A DNA stretch of 64,000 nt from Sorex araneus (taxonomy: Eukaryota > Chordata > Mammalia > Eulipotyphla > Soricidae): contig NC_073311.1 of the NCBI RefSeq assembly GCF_027595985.1, positions 51,251,292 to 51,315,291 of the forward strand. The letters run 5' to 3'. The notes under the pieces were generated by a model, which was given only the letters and a program-made list of their open reading frames with translations, had not been told where the DNA came from and made no database searches. The stretch's first letter is position 1, and each line of letters begins with the position of its first letter. A program made the translations under genes and the position numbers. This document shows positions 1 to 10,542 of the stretch, one piece after another.

Positions 1-51
1 AACACCTGGGCCATGCTGGTCAAAAATTTTCAGGGATTAAATTGATTTATG

Positions 52-283
52 AGGGTAGGGCTAGGGCGTTTGCCTTGCACAAGGCCGACTGGGGTTTGAT
101 TCCTCTGTCCCTCTTGGAGAGCCTGGCAAATTACTGAGAGTATCCCGTCCACACGGCAGAGCCTGGCAAGCTACCCGTGGCATATTCAGTATGCCAAAAA
201 CAGTAACATGTCTCACAATAGAGACGTTACTGGTATCCCGTTCGAGCAAATCGATGAACAACGGGATGATAGTGCTAAAGTGT
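52..283 (+). repeat. tRNA-derived SINE, long-body subfamily
   Basis: The copy starts at the tRNA-like box 'AGGGCGTTTGCCTTGCAC' and carries the long body with two 'GAGCCTGGCAA' blocks, 'ATGCCAAAAACAGTAACA' and the tail 'CAAATCGATGAACAACGGGATGA'. It reads in the + direction and is mildly diverged. Confidence 0.85.
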
Positions 284-304
284 TACTTCATTATCTTATT
301 CTCT

Positions 305-483
305 CTCTTTTTTTTTTTTTGCTTTTTGGGTCACACCCGGTGATGCACAGGGGTTGCTCCTGGCTCTGCACTCAGGAATTACCCCTGGCAGTGCTCAGGG
401 GACCATGTGGGATGCTGGGAATCGAACCCGGGTCGGCCGCGTGCAAGGCAAACGCCCTACCCGCTGTGCTATTGCTCCAGCCC
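305..483 (-). repeat. tRNA-derived SINE, short-body subfamily, full length
   Basis: The copy lies in reverse orientation: a T-run (its poly-A) first, then 'GGGTCACACC', and ending at the reversed head 'CTGTGCTATTGCTCCAGCC'. It is bounded by a perfect 16-bp target duplication (CATTATCTTATTCTCT at 289-304 and 484-499), so it is a complete L1-type insertion. It looks young. Confidence 0.92.
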
Positions 484-499
484 CATTATCTTATTCTCT

Positions 500-1587
500 A
501 ATATTCTGGTTTTAAAATGGAAATTTTAATTTTCAACTGATTACTGATATGTCTTTCTTTTTTTTTTTAACTTGAGCATTTAATCGTTACCTATTTGTTT
601 AAATGTGAAGAGAAGATAAAGGGCATTTAAAGAGATTTCTTCGACAGGACACACATAAAGGCATGTGAGAGCTCTATCTCATGAGGGCTCAATAAAAGAA
701 AATAAATAAATAAATAAATATTTTTAAAAAGGCATATGAGAAGTACAACCCTATGACCACACATCTCTAAAAGGAGAGGCCAAGGCTACCTGTACCAGTA
801 CCCCTTAATTCATAACACACATACAGCATAACACACCCCTTAATTCAGGCACAGCAGCGGCTTTTATAACTACAGTTTATTCTGCATTGGAATTGTGAAA
901 AAGGAATTTAGAATAAACTGTAGTTGTAAGAACGGATTGCTGGTGAGTTGCAGGATAGATCAGCAATGAGCTCCTTAAGTGATTATTACGCCTTAAGGAA
1001 AGGAGTCCTAAGAGGGCTGAGATGAATTTGATATTGCTGCTGCCCATATTTTGAAGAAAAAAGTCTTTTTTTCTGGGACCTCCATAAATATTGTTGCTGG
1101 GACCGAGGGATGTAGATTCAAGAAAAGTGTTTCCACGTCTCTGCTCGCCAACCCTGTTCTCCAACCCTGTTCTCCCCATAAACTCGCAGCACTGGGGGAG
1201 GACCTGACTGGTAAAGTGCCCTGGGAGCACCTAACCAGCACTGCTGCTCACGATCCTCTGGGCCCACGAGGAAGTTGTCCAGCTGGGCCGGAGTCCAGTG
1301 TTCTGCACAGATGGGAGATGACCCCTGCCACACACGTTCTCAGGGGCCATGAACTCAGGATAGAGTGAGGATTTGCTGTTTGCAGGAAAGGAAAGTCTCA
1401 TTAACCCCAGAACAGGGAATCTGGGTCTGTCACCTTTTCCTTTCTCTCCAGGAAAAAAAATTCAGGAGCTGAAGTAGTGAACAGGACAGTTTTGATGGAA
1501 ATGACTTAGAAAGACATGAGGAGAAATCAACTGGATTTTGCCTTTTTCCTGCTAACATATTTGTTTTATATGATGGAATTAGAAATG
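500..1587. other. Intergenic or 5' intronic DNA without recognised exons
   Basis: This stretch contains an (AAAT)n run near 700-722 and a palindrome at 868-925. No exon could be assigned. If the KLRE1-like gene downstream is active, its cytoplasmic first exon should lie here or left of the window. The open frames at 877-1368 have no family resemblance I can recognise. Confidence 0.5.
868..925. repeat. Perfect inverted repeat, 16-bp arms
   Basis: AACTACAGTTTATTCT at 868-883 is matched exactly by its reverse complement at 910-925, with a 26-bp loop. It could be the core of a small palindromic transposon remnant. No transposase is nearby. Confidence 0.75.
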
Positions 1588-1835
1588 TGCTATTCCCCAC
1601 TGTGCGATAGTAGGGCGTTTGCACACAGATGACCCAGGTTCGATTCCTCCATCCCTCTTGGCGAGCCCGGCAAGCTACTGAGAGTATCCTGCCCTCACAG
1701 CAGAGCCTGGCAAGCTACCGTTGGCATATTCCATATATAAAAAACAGTAACAAGTCTCACAATGGAGATGTTACTGGAGCCCACTCAAGCAAATCGATGA
1801 ACAACAGGACGACAGTGCTACGGTGCTACAGTGCT
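1588..1835 (+). repeat. tRNA-derived SINE, long-body subfamily
   Basis: The long-body pattern is present, with an 11-bp target duplication AATTAGAAATG at 1577-1587 and 1836-1846. It inserted just upstream of the transmembrane exon of the KLRE1-like gene. Confidence 0.88.
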
Positions 1836-2012
1836 AATTAGAAATGAGTAATAATTTTCTAGCTTGCATTGTTTTCCCCAAATTTTAGTTTAGGTTATCT
1901 CCTCTGCTACACCTAAAACAAAATCACAAGTCTGAATAAACATTTGGAAATGGATTTCACATTAGCTTCTGATATCTCCACTTAGCCTAACTTTATTTCT
2001 CTCTTTCTATAG

Positions 2013-2111
2013 GTCTTTGTGCTTCGCCTTCTCCATGGAAAGTTGTTGTGATAATTCTGGGCAGTATTTGCCTGGTCCTTCTTTTAACTGTTGGACTCTT
2101 AGCCAAAAAAT
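2013..2111 (+). CDS. KLRE1: KLRE1-like exon: transmembrane segment
   Basis: The acceptor is TTTCTATAG and the donor GTAAGT. The frame begins with the last two bases of a split codon and reads LCASPSPWKVVVIILGSICL, then further hydrophobic residues and a closing AKK. There is no charged residue inside the membrane span, so direct pairing with DAP12-type adaptors is not indicated. Confidence 0.75.
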
Positions 2112-5100
2112 GTAAGTCATTAATTTTCCAATATTTACATAAAGAAATGAGAACAGTATTTTTTAACAATTTAACAATTTGAGCAAATAAAGTATTGTCT
2201 TATAGTCAAGATTGTACAGGCAGAGCAAATTATTCCCCATGTTGAAGCATTTCAAGGATCTTACTAAGTGCCCTACTACAGACTTTTGTGTTTTCTTCAT
2301 CATAAATGACTTTCAAAAGTTCTTTCTTGGATCGGAGAAACAGTACAGCAGGTACGATGCTTACCTCACGTGGGTCCATCAAGGTTTGATATCAGCAGCA
2401 CATAAGCCTCCTTGGTCATTTCCAGGTGTAAACATATAGCCAAGGAGTTAGACCAGAGCACTGGGGGCAGGGGTGGGGGGCTCAAACAAAACAAACAACA
2501 GTAAAACTCTTTCCTCTCAGGCCAAAAGGATCATAAAGGGATTAAGACATGCTATGCTTACAGCCGACCCTATTCTTAGCTGGCACCAGATGGCCCTAGG
2601 AACATCCCCAGTGTGCAGCTCTGGAGACCCTAGAATACTGCCAGGTATAGCTCTGGAGTCTCCTAAGCTTCAATTGAGGTGGCACAGGTAAATCCCCAGG
2701 AACACAGGGCCCACACAGCCTTCCTTTCTGGGAAGCTTATGTTCACCCTAAGCCCTATTTCTGGGGATTCACTGTAACTGAGCTCTGGGACACAAAAAAA
2801 ACACTGAAAGCCCCTTTCCACCCACATAATTACTTCTCTGGGTAGGGAGAGAGTGCACAGGACTGGAACATTAACTGTGCAAGTGCTAGATCAGTTTGGC
2901 CCCAGGTAGCACATGGCCGCGCAAACACCACCAGGCAGAACTCTAGACACCATTTGCACCCAAAGCACTAGCAGATGTAGATGGCCTTGGGACCCCCAGA
3001 ACCCCACATCTCAAGCACTGATGCATTTCTAGTTCTAGCGTCGGACTGTCAATTACACAGAACCAACCAGTCATAGCCAAGAGGGTCTCTGTCCCTGAAG
3101 TAACACGTTAACGATCCCTTGTGTCCTTGAGACACTTTTTTCTCTGACTGTGAAAAACTTACCCACACTATTATCATATATAATTTTCTTCTTCAGAAAT
3201 CAATTGCATATAAACTTACGCTATAAGTAGCATAATTTGATGTTTAGTTCTTAACACTGTATTTTAAGTTATTTGAAATCAATGATGTTGCATTTTTTGT
3301 CTTACACCATTTATTAATGCTGTACGTGCAATTCATTCCAACTATTTTAATTTTAGAATTTAATACTGTCTTTGAAATTGTCTTTAGTAAACCAGAAGTC
3401 ACCTCTTCCACAAGGATATCCAAGAAATATTTCCATCTACAATAAAGAAAATAAAAGAGGTATTTTGGAAGAGTCTTTAAGTCATACTTTTATTTGCAGG
3501 AGAAAGAAAGACTATATGCATTTTTTTATACACATAATGGATGCAAGTAAACAGATTTAAGTCCAACCTACCTGTACATCCAAGAAAAGTAGTACATGCA
3601 TTAGTTCTGTGCCCAAAATGATAAGCTAGCTCATGACACCCTAAGGCACAATACAGTTTTTGACAAGACATAGTAAGTTTTTATTGAGTGGATACTCACA
3701 AAATATTTAAAAAACTTCCCATCAAAATTACCAGCTTTAAAAAATGAATGCTTGGGGACCAGAATATGGTGCAAGTAATAGACACATCCTAGTAGTCATA
3801 AAGCCTTATGCTCCATAGTCAGGGCAGCAGGCCCCTGACCATCATGTGCAGTGACTGGTGACCCCCAGCCAGCACCAGGTGATGCTTCTATAAAACATAA
3901 AATAGGGGTGGGGGTGGAGAGAGTTCACAGGGTGTGGGGCACTTGCCTTTCCTATAGCCCATCCAGGTTGATCCCCTATACTTCATAGGATCCCCCAGGC
4001 TTGCCAGGAGTGATGTCTAAGATCAAAGTTGGAATGAAGAATTAAGCAACACAGGGTGTGGCCCAAAAGGAAGAACAAAACCCCAAAACCATAAAAATAA
4101 GGGGTTGGGAGGTGACTCGATGGTCTGAAATCCATATAGGTGACCCTAGTTTGATTGTCAGAATCACATGGTTTCCCAAGCACCACTGGAATTGACCCCA
4201 GAGTACAGAGCCAAGAATAGACCCAGAGTGCCACCAAATGTGACACAAACACCAAATTCACTGATTAGTCAATATGTGAGGATTTCTTTTTTTATTTTGA
4301 ATATGAAATTGTCAATTTTGTTTGTAGCATATATTAGTGTCTCCTCATATAGGTTTTCAATCACTTGTATCGCTTGTAGATAATGAAGACCACATTAAGT
4401 TCAACAGGATGAATGACTAATTTAAGAAGTCTGACAGCAAGCTGAAGCACATACAGCTTATTTTGTAAACATCAAGTGATTTTTGGAGGCTAGATTTGCT
4501 ATGTGAATATAAACTTTTTGATATGGGCTTTTATTGATACAAAGAATTCTGTTGTTTTCCATTTTTCAATAGTTTGCAATTCTACTTGTTCAAAGAACTG
4601 GCATCAACATGGAGGAACATGCTACCATTTTTCAGAAATTATGCTTCCTCAGGATCAATGTGATAAATATTGCATAAGTTTATTTTCAAGATTTCTTAAA
4701 GTGATTACTGAAGAAGAAATGGTAAATTTTTCTGAAACAGCCATCTACTATGGAAATTCTTAGATGAATAAAAATCATATATTGAAAGTATTAAAATAAT
4801 AGAGATATCAAGCTATTATACCCCTCTTTGTTATAGAAGGTTGCATTTCTGATATATTTTCATCTCACTTTGCAGAATTTTGTAATGGATTTGTCAAAAA
4901 TATATTTTCGTAAGCAAAAAGCAAATTTTGTGACCAACTTATACTACAACAATGTACAACGAAAATGGGTTTGGGGAGATGGCACAGACTTTACCCTAGT
5001 CAAGTAAGTCTCTTTCTGATTTAAAATTTCAATTAAAAATGCTATTATTTTTCTCAAACATCAATATTAATGTGGATATGATTGCCAACATTATATGGCC

Positions 5101-7497
5101 AACAAAATGGCCATGACAAAACAATAAAGAAAACACCAGGGTAAATGGAAATAAGTTATATATTGACATGGTACTAGGCTAAAACACTCACTTTTATATT
5201 ATTTTATAACTTTCAGAGTCTACCATATCTATTATACAACTTATAAGTATAAAAGATATGGTAGACTAAGTATTCACTTTCATAACTAAACTAGATTATC
5301 AGTTTTATATTGATTATTCTGAAATTCATGAAGTGACGATTGAATAAATGTTAAACTTACACAAGAGCACATTACTAGTGCATAACAGAGTTGTCATGTT
5401 ATTGTAACAATGTTGATTTTGCTTCCAGACATGCACACACAAGCAAGTAATTCAAGAAACCGAATAGGAGAGGAGCAATTCACATTTACTTGAATGTTTC
5501 ACTCCTTGAGCCATCTCCCCAGCCTTAGGGGCATTCTTAATTCATTTTAATTAAATTCCTTAATTGAATTGTAATACCTTGATTTACAAAGTTGTTCATA
5601 GTACAACTGTGTCAGGCATAGAATGTTCCAACACGATACCATCAGCAGTGCCCTTAGTTCTCCTCCCAATCCCAATCCTGTCCTCTTAGGAAGAAGCACA
5701 TAACAATGGACTTAATATTGCTTCTCATGGCAAAATGGCAAATGGAATTTTCAGAAAATAAATTGATTAAAGCCTACTGGTGATAACTGATTGCTACATC
5801 TCACAACAGTGTTCCTAAGGTTACTATGTGAAGATTTCCTGAGCTGATTAATGCTGGTTGAGCCTTCTGTGTTACTCTTTTCACTCCCTGCACTTGGTGG
5901 GTTTCTACTTACCTTTCCCACCAAATTTGCTGTTACTGTTTCCACTGATTCAGCATCTATGCAACCTTCCAACAGACTAGCTGTGCTCTAGGTGGTTACT
6001 CACTTCAGGAGCTGTGAAGCCGGGCCCATTTAAATGGTGAAGGAGGTCTGGTGGGCCTAGCCAGAGGGAAGGGGACTCTGCCCACCTTCATTATGCAAAG
6101 GCCAGAGAGTTCAGCTCAGAGGCTGATCTACCCGTACAGTGTGACATCTCTGTCAACAAACCTTGGTGGTTTGTTTTCCAGAGATTTTCTTAATTCATGT
6201 TCTTCTTCTATCTTGGACTGCTGGTGTGTCTTCACTTTTGTGATGCTTTCTCTGATTTACTAAGCTGAGTGTCTTAAATCTATAGAATACATGTCTAACA
6301 ATTCAGAAGGCAGAAGACAGCTATCTGTTAGTTACTTCTGGAATTTTCTTTACCTTGGAGGAGTTAGCTGAAATTTTTTAACAATGAGAAAATTATGTGT
6401 TATTGTTGGTAATAGTATTCATATATAGACATGTACATATTTTATTTATGTCACTTTCTTTTCTCCTTTTGTGTTCATTTGTCTACTGCAAAAGTACTTA
6501 TATTAGATTAAGCTAGAAATATTCAGTATGATTTTCAATTTTACCTACGAAGAACTTACTCTGGCAGCAGAACAATTTCTTGGTTTGTTTTGGTTTTAGG
6601 ACCACACGTTGTAGCGGTTAAGGCATACTCCTGACTGACTATACGCTCAGAGTTTGCATCTGGCCTGCCAGGGAACCATACACTGAGCTGTGGGTAGAGC
6701 CGGGCTTGATCACATGCAAGTCAAGCACCGTACGTGCTCTGCTATTGCTCTGACCCCCTAGAGCAGATCACCTTTGAAAATACAATAAGTTGTTATTCCT
6801 CATTAAAAACAGCTACAGGTAGTACTTTAATGTACTGTCTTTTCAAATGAAATCCCATTGCTCATCGATTTGTTCGAGCGGGCACCAGTAATGTCTCTTA
6901 TTGAGAGACTTATTGTTACTGTTTTTGGCATATCCAATATGCCCCGGTAGCTTGCCAGGCTCTGCCGTGTGGGCTCGATACTCTCAGTAGCTTGCCCGGC
7001 TCTCCGAGAGGGGCGGAGGAATAGAACTCAGGTCAGCCTTGTGAAAGGCGAAAGCCCAACCACTGTTCTATATGCTCACAAAATGCTAATACATAAAGGA
7101 AAATTGGCTAAGCTCAGTGAATACGAACGAGGGTATGACATGCCAGAAGTCACAGCAGTCATAGTGAGAACTGAAAACATTCCGAATCCACAGTTAATAT
7201 TTAACTGAAAATAAAAAAAAAATATTTGGTAAAATATAAGTTAATTTTTATTTTAGAAAACTGGGGAAATGATCATTCTATTTTTTGTAAGAATCTGAAA
7301 GTATTATATACTAAAATTTTCATCTTATATGTAGTCAAATTAAACTTTTAATGAAAATTATTTTCTATTCTAGGCTTAAAATTTCAGAACCGGTGAATGC
7401 TAAAATGTGTGGATACGTAATTAATGGCACAATAATTAATGAAGACTGTCAAAGTAAAGGTTGTTGTATTTGTAAGAAATTGGTACATTTGTCTTAG
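2013..7497 (+). CDS. KLRE1: KLRE1-like killer-cell lectin-like receptor (partial; first exon not found)
   Basis: The product is a type II membrane receptor of NK cells with a C-type lectin-like domain. Five exons join in frame: 2013-2111 (transmembrane), 3388-3459 (stalk), 4573-4721, 4876-5003 and 7374-7497 (lectin domain). All have AG acceptors, all internal exons have GT donors, and the phases agree. They encode about 190 residues ending in TAG at 7495. The exon layout is that of KLRD1/KLRC-family genes. The symbol rests mainly on position: in rodents Klre1 lies beside Klrd1, and I could not align the protein. KLRI, KLRH or another NKC lectin remains possible. The first transmembrane-encoding exon starts mid-codon, so an upstream exon with the start codon and cytoplasmic tail is missing or outside the window. 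No disabling change is visible in these five exons. In rodents KLRE1 pairs with KLRI chains. Confidence 0.65.
3388..3459 (+). CDS. KLRE1: KLRE1-like exon: stalk
   Basis: The acceptor is TGTCTTTAG and the donor GTATTT; the phase is 1 on both sides, as in the KLRD1 stalk exon. It reads NQKSPLPQGYPRNISIYNKE and ends KRG across the junction. One N-glycosylation sequon (NIS) is visible. No cysteine is present here. Confidence 0.68.
3900..4265 (+). repeat. Two degenerate tRNA-derived SINE remnants
   Basis: The segments 3905-4035 and 4100-4262 retain phrases such as 'CACTTGCCTTTCC', 'AGGTTGATCCCC' and 'CCAAGCACCACTGGAATTGACCCC' that match older members of the SINE family. Neither has a clear target duplication. 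Both lie in the intron before the first lectin exon. Confidence 0.5.
4573..4721 (+). CDS. KLRE1: KLRE1-like exon: first lectin-domain exon
   Basis: The acceptor is TTTTTCAATAG and the donor ATG|GTAAAT. It opens with VCNSTCSKNW and continues HGGTCYHFSE, which matches the CxxxC...W...CYxFS signature of NK lectin-like domains, and ends VITEEEM. It has an NST sequon and two further cysteines (DQCDKYC). Confidence 0.78.
4876..5003 (+). CDS. KLRE1: KLRE1-like exon: second lectin-domain exon
   Basis: The acceptor is CACTTTGCAG and the donor GTAAGT. The protein starts NFVMDLSKIYF. The usual WIGL core is replaced by a VTNL-like string, but the family's W-x-W-x-DG element is kept as KWVWGDGTDF. The loss of WIGL is a real divergence from KLRD1 and KLRC. 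Confidence 0.72.
5217..5267. repeat. Perfect inverted repeat, 14-bp arms
   Basis: AGTCTACCATATCT at 5217-5230 is matched by its reverse complement at 5254-5267. It lies in the intron between the second and third lectin exons of the KLRE1-like gene. Confidence 0.65.
6593..6766 (-). repeat. Degenerate short-body SINE
   Basis: The reverse-oriented pattern 'GGACCACAC...CTCAGAGTT...CAAGCACCGTACGTGCTCTGCTATTGCTC' is kept, with heavy divergence. It is an old copy. Confidence 0.55.
6858..7072 (-). repeat. tRNA-derived SINE, long-body subfamily
   Basis: The reversed tail 'TTGCTCATCGATTTG', the reversed 'TTACTGTTTTTGGCATATC' block and a reversed tRNA-like head are present. It lies about 300 bp upstream of the last lectin exon of the KLRE1-like gene. 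Confidence 0.85.
7374..7497 (+). CDS. KLRE1: KLRE1-like exon: last lectin-domain exon with stop
   Basis: The acceptor is TTTTCTATTCTAG and the stop is TAG at 7495-7497. The cysteines expected for the domain end are present: KMCGYVINGT, then EDC and CCICKK. The C-terminus KLVHLS replaces the KQQLI seen in CD94. A 2.4-kb intron with two SINEs precedes it. Confidence 0.72.
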
Positions 7498-7757
7498 ATA
7501 AAATACAGTAAAAAAGAAAATCTGGGATTTCACAGTGTGATTCCATAAATAATGTGAAAAGTTAAATAAAGGAAATAGTTGACACAAAACATCAATGATC
7601 AGTGTATTATTTTTTAAATTTAATTCATAATTTGAAATGGCATTAATATAATAAACACATTTTAGTAGCAGATAATATAAGAGCAATAAAATGTTGAAGG
7701 AAAATTATAGTCATAAATTCATTGGAGTAGAATTTTCTTTAAAACTTTATAGTATTG

Positions 7758-7942
7758 GGGCCAAAGTGATAGCACAGCAGGTAGGGCGTTGGCCTTGCAT
7801 GCGGCCGACCCGGGTTCGATCCCCGGCATTCCATATGGTCCCCCAAGCACCGCCAGGAGTAATTCCTGAGTGCAAAGCCAGGAGTAACCCCTGAGCATCA
7901 CTGGGTGTAACCCAAAAAACAAAAAAAAAACAAAAAACAACC
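7758..7942 (+). repeat. tRNA-derived SINE, short-body subfamily, full length
   Basis: A near-consensus copy runs from 'GGGCCAAAGTGATAGCACAGCAGG' to 'GGGTGTAACCCAAAAAACAAAA', with a perfect 15-bp target duplication AACTTTATAGTATTG at 7743-7757 and 7943-7957. Such copies define the young SINE subfamily in this genome. Confidence 0.93.
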
Positions 7943-8039
7943 AACTTTATAGTATTGAGACTGAGGTATTAAACAAATTCCATTTCAGATGATCAGATTT
8001 CCAGGATTCTTTTTAGAGGTAATATTCTTTTATAAGCCT

Positions 8040-8580
8040 GTGTGTTTTATAGGTTCATTATATTATTCAATGACATGCTACCATGCTATCTTTACCACCA
8101 TAGTACACACATCCCACCATCACAATTCACAGGGCCTCTCCCCTTTTTAATGCCCTTCATGCTTCCTTTTTGATGGGCTCAGTTCTGAGGTCAGCATCCA
8201 AGGGTTTGTAATGTTTGGGTTTGTATGTTTCCTTAATTTGCTTCTCTTCACACTGCCTCTTAATGAGGTCATCCAGTATTTTTCCTTCTGAATTTGAAAT
8301 TAGCGTGAATGCCCCTACTGTTACCCATGTCACGAAAGGCAAGATTTTCTCTTGTCCCATCACTGAGTAGTATTCTATTGTGTGTTACACATCTTCACCT
8401 ACTCATTTAACATAAGGCATTTGAGATGTTTTCAAATGTTGTATATTATAAATAGATTTTCAGTGAACAGAGATGTGACTATGTATTTTTACTTCTTTTG
8501 TGTTCTTGGGAAGATACCAAATAATGAAATTGCAAGAAAAAAACCTATTTTATGATCCAGCAATTTCATTGTTTAATTTT
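8040..8580 (-). repeat. L1 3' end, antisense
   Basis: The text resembles mammalian L1 3' UTR read backwards ('CCCATCACTGAGTAGTATTCTATTGTG', then 'ATAATGAAATTGCAAG'). No intact frame is present. An antisense open frame at 8157-8363 is part of it. Confidence 0.5.
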
Positions 8581-8584
8581 TATT

Positions 8585-9155
8585 AGCAGAATCTCCTGCC
8601 CCCACTTAGGCTGTCTTCACCAGGGCCCCCTCAGAGGGGGGTGGGTTGAGTTTCCCTCCCTGCCCTAAGCTGAGCCCTGTCAGCTGAAAACCTCTAGAAC
8701 CCGGCCACAGCCATGGTCAAGGCCACTCTCCACATGCTCAGACTAACTTCATTCATGAAAGAACTGACAGAGGAACCCAGGTATGTGGGACCCATGGCTG
8801 AGATCTCCAAGCCTGCTCAGTTTGGGACTGGGCCTCCTCCACCCAGATCCCCAGTTTTCCAGTAGCTTGGCAGTCACACCCATAAACTACCCCCCAGCAC
8901 TATGTAATCTCAGCAACAGGCAAGATCCAGAGACTATAAAACAAAGCTCCTAGAAGAGAGCGACGCAGGATCTTGATGCAGAGCCTGGCAAGTTACCTGT
9001 GGTGTATTCAATATGCCAAAAACAGTAACAATAATGGGCCTCATTCCCCTGACACTGAATGTGACTAGGGCAAATGGAAACATTAATGGCACTTGCTCGA
9101 GCAAGTTAATGAGCAACGGGATGAGAGTGATATGGTGATACAGTGATTATTATTA
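8585..9155 (+). repeat. Chimeric SINE-like element, copy 1
   Basis: The left part is a GC-rich module ('GGCTGTCTTCACCAGGGCCCC', '...GAGGAACCCAGGTATGTGGG', 'AGCTTGGCAGTCACACCCA'). The right part is the end of the long-body SINE ('CAGAGCCTGGCAAGTTACC', 'ATGCCAAAAACAGTAACA', 'GCAAGTTAATGAGCAACGGGATGA'). Related copies lie at 15.6 kb (reverse) and 21.9 kb. Confidence 0.7.
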
Positions 9156-10085
9156 TTGTCGTCAAAGTGCCAGTGTTCAACCTGCTGTGTTGAGTCAACT
9201 TTTTATCTCTAATACTTTGATTCTTTTTTTATCACAGCACATTCTTATGATTCTTATAAATTATACCTCACACTTATGCATATTTCTTCTCTCCTAGTGG
9301 TTTTAAAATGTATCAACCATTATTATTTCAGAATATAACATATTGTATCCATACATGTTATATTCTGAAATAATGTCATATTATTTCAAGATATGTTATA
9401 AAAGACCCATTTCCAGTTATGGTTTTGAACGTCTGACTGTCTTTTAATGTTCTACTCAGTGAAATGCTTTGCTTTGTTGCCCAGGCAGCACATTTTCTGT
9501 CCCTTTCTTTGTGACCTCTGGGAAGTTGTGGGGCGTCTTGTTCAAGTCAGCTGTATTCTTCTGCTTTGCATTTACTCAAAATCTTGAACATGAATCATGA
9601 ACTGTTCTTTATCTAGAAATCAATGTTCTTTAACTATTTTCTCTGAAGGTCTAGGAGCAGGCAACATTTTCATCCTCCCCAAATTTTCCTAGATTGAATA
9701 TGGTGCTGTGATTTTCAGCCTTGATTGCTTCTCCATCTGTGGCCAAAAATAGGAATCCTGGCCTCTAGTTGATTTTGTGTTTGCTCCTCAGGATCAGCCA
9801 TTTGACACTTTATAACCAGAGCAAGGTTGGTCTCCACAATTAACCTCTAAAGCAAATGCGATGGCCGACACTGCAGACCTAGGAAACGGGTGTCTAAGGT
9901 CTTCTGAACAGCACTCCTATCTCTGTGAGTGTCCAGGATAGTTTTTCAGGCTTAGTGACAAGTTGAATTCTAACTGGTCAATAGATTCAAGGGATCTTAA
10001 CCCCATAAGAATAAGCCCTATGTTTGTTTGAAGATTTGATAATAATTTTATCTCCTTTATGGTTACTCTTTTCCTCCTCTCTCTC
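9156..10085. other. Intergenic DNA with one palindrome
   Basis: No exon or young repeat is recognised apart from the palindrome at 9322-9374. The text around 9420-9880 could be old retroelement sequence, but I cannot name it. Confidence 0.4.
9322..9374. repeat. Perfect inverted repeat, 20-bp arms
   Basis: ATTATTTCAGAATATAACAT at 9322-9341 is repeated as its exact reverse complement at 9355-9374 around a 13-bp loop. This is the most perfect of the small palindromes and may be a mini-transposon remnant. Confidence 0.75.
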
Positions 10086-10086
10086 T

Positions 10087-10260
10087 TTTTTTTTTTTTGT
10101 TTTTGAGTCACACCTGGAGATGCACAGGGGTTACTCCTGGCTCTACACCCAGGAATCACCCCTGTCGGTGCTCAGGGGACCATATGGGATGCTGGGAATC
10201 GAACCCGGGTTGGCAGCATGCAAGGCAAACACCCTACCCGCTGTGCTATTGCTCCAGCCT
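10087..10260 (-). repeat. tRNA-derived SINE, short-body subfamily
   Basis: A nearly consensus copy in reverse orientation: T-run, 'GAGTCACACCTGGAGATGCACAGG', ending 'GCTGTGCTATTGCTCCAGCC'. Confidence 0.9.
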
Positions 10261-10363
10261 TGTCTTTCCCTCCTCTCTTTTGACAACAGAGCATGTGTTC
10301 CATCTTCCTAAGAGGCAAGACTTAATTTCTCCACAGAATTCAGTTAGCATGATTTCTATTTAT

Positions 10364-10542
10364 TTTTTTTTTTTTTGCTTTTTTGGGTCTCACCCAGCAA
10401 TGCACAGGGGTCACTCCTGGCTCATGCACTCAGGAGTCACCCTTGGCGGTGCACAGGGGACCATATGGGATGCTGGGATTTGAACCCGGGTCGGCCGCGT
10501 GCAAGGCAAACGCCCTACCCGCTGTGCTATCACTCCAGCCCC
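10364..10542 (-). repeat. tRNA-derived SINE, short-body subfamily
   Basis: A second reverse copy lies 100 bp after the previous one. It ends 'GCTGTGCTATCACTCCAGCC'. A short duplication (TCTATTTA) flanks it. Confidence 0.9.

Noticed and set aside
7758-7830. tRNA gene candidates in the many A-box/B-box-like heads
   Set aside because: The heads are part of full SINE copies with poly-A tails and target duplications. The cloverleaf is not complete, so they are not tRNA genes.
8157-8363. 68-codon minus-strand frame in an L1 3' end
   Set aside because: It sits in reversed L1 3' UTR-like sequence, not in either L1 protein region.
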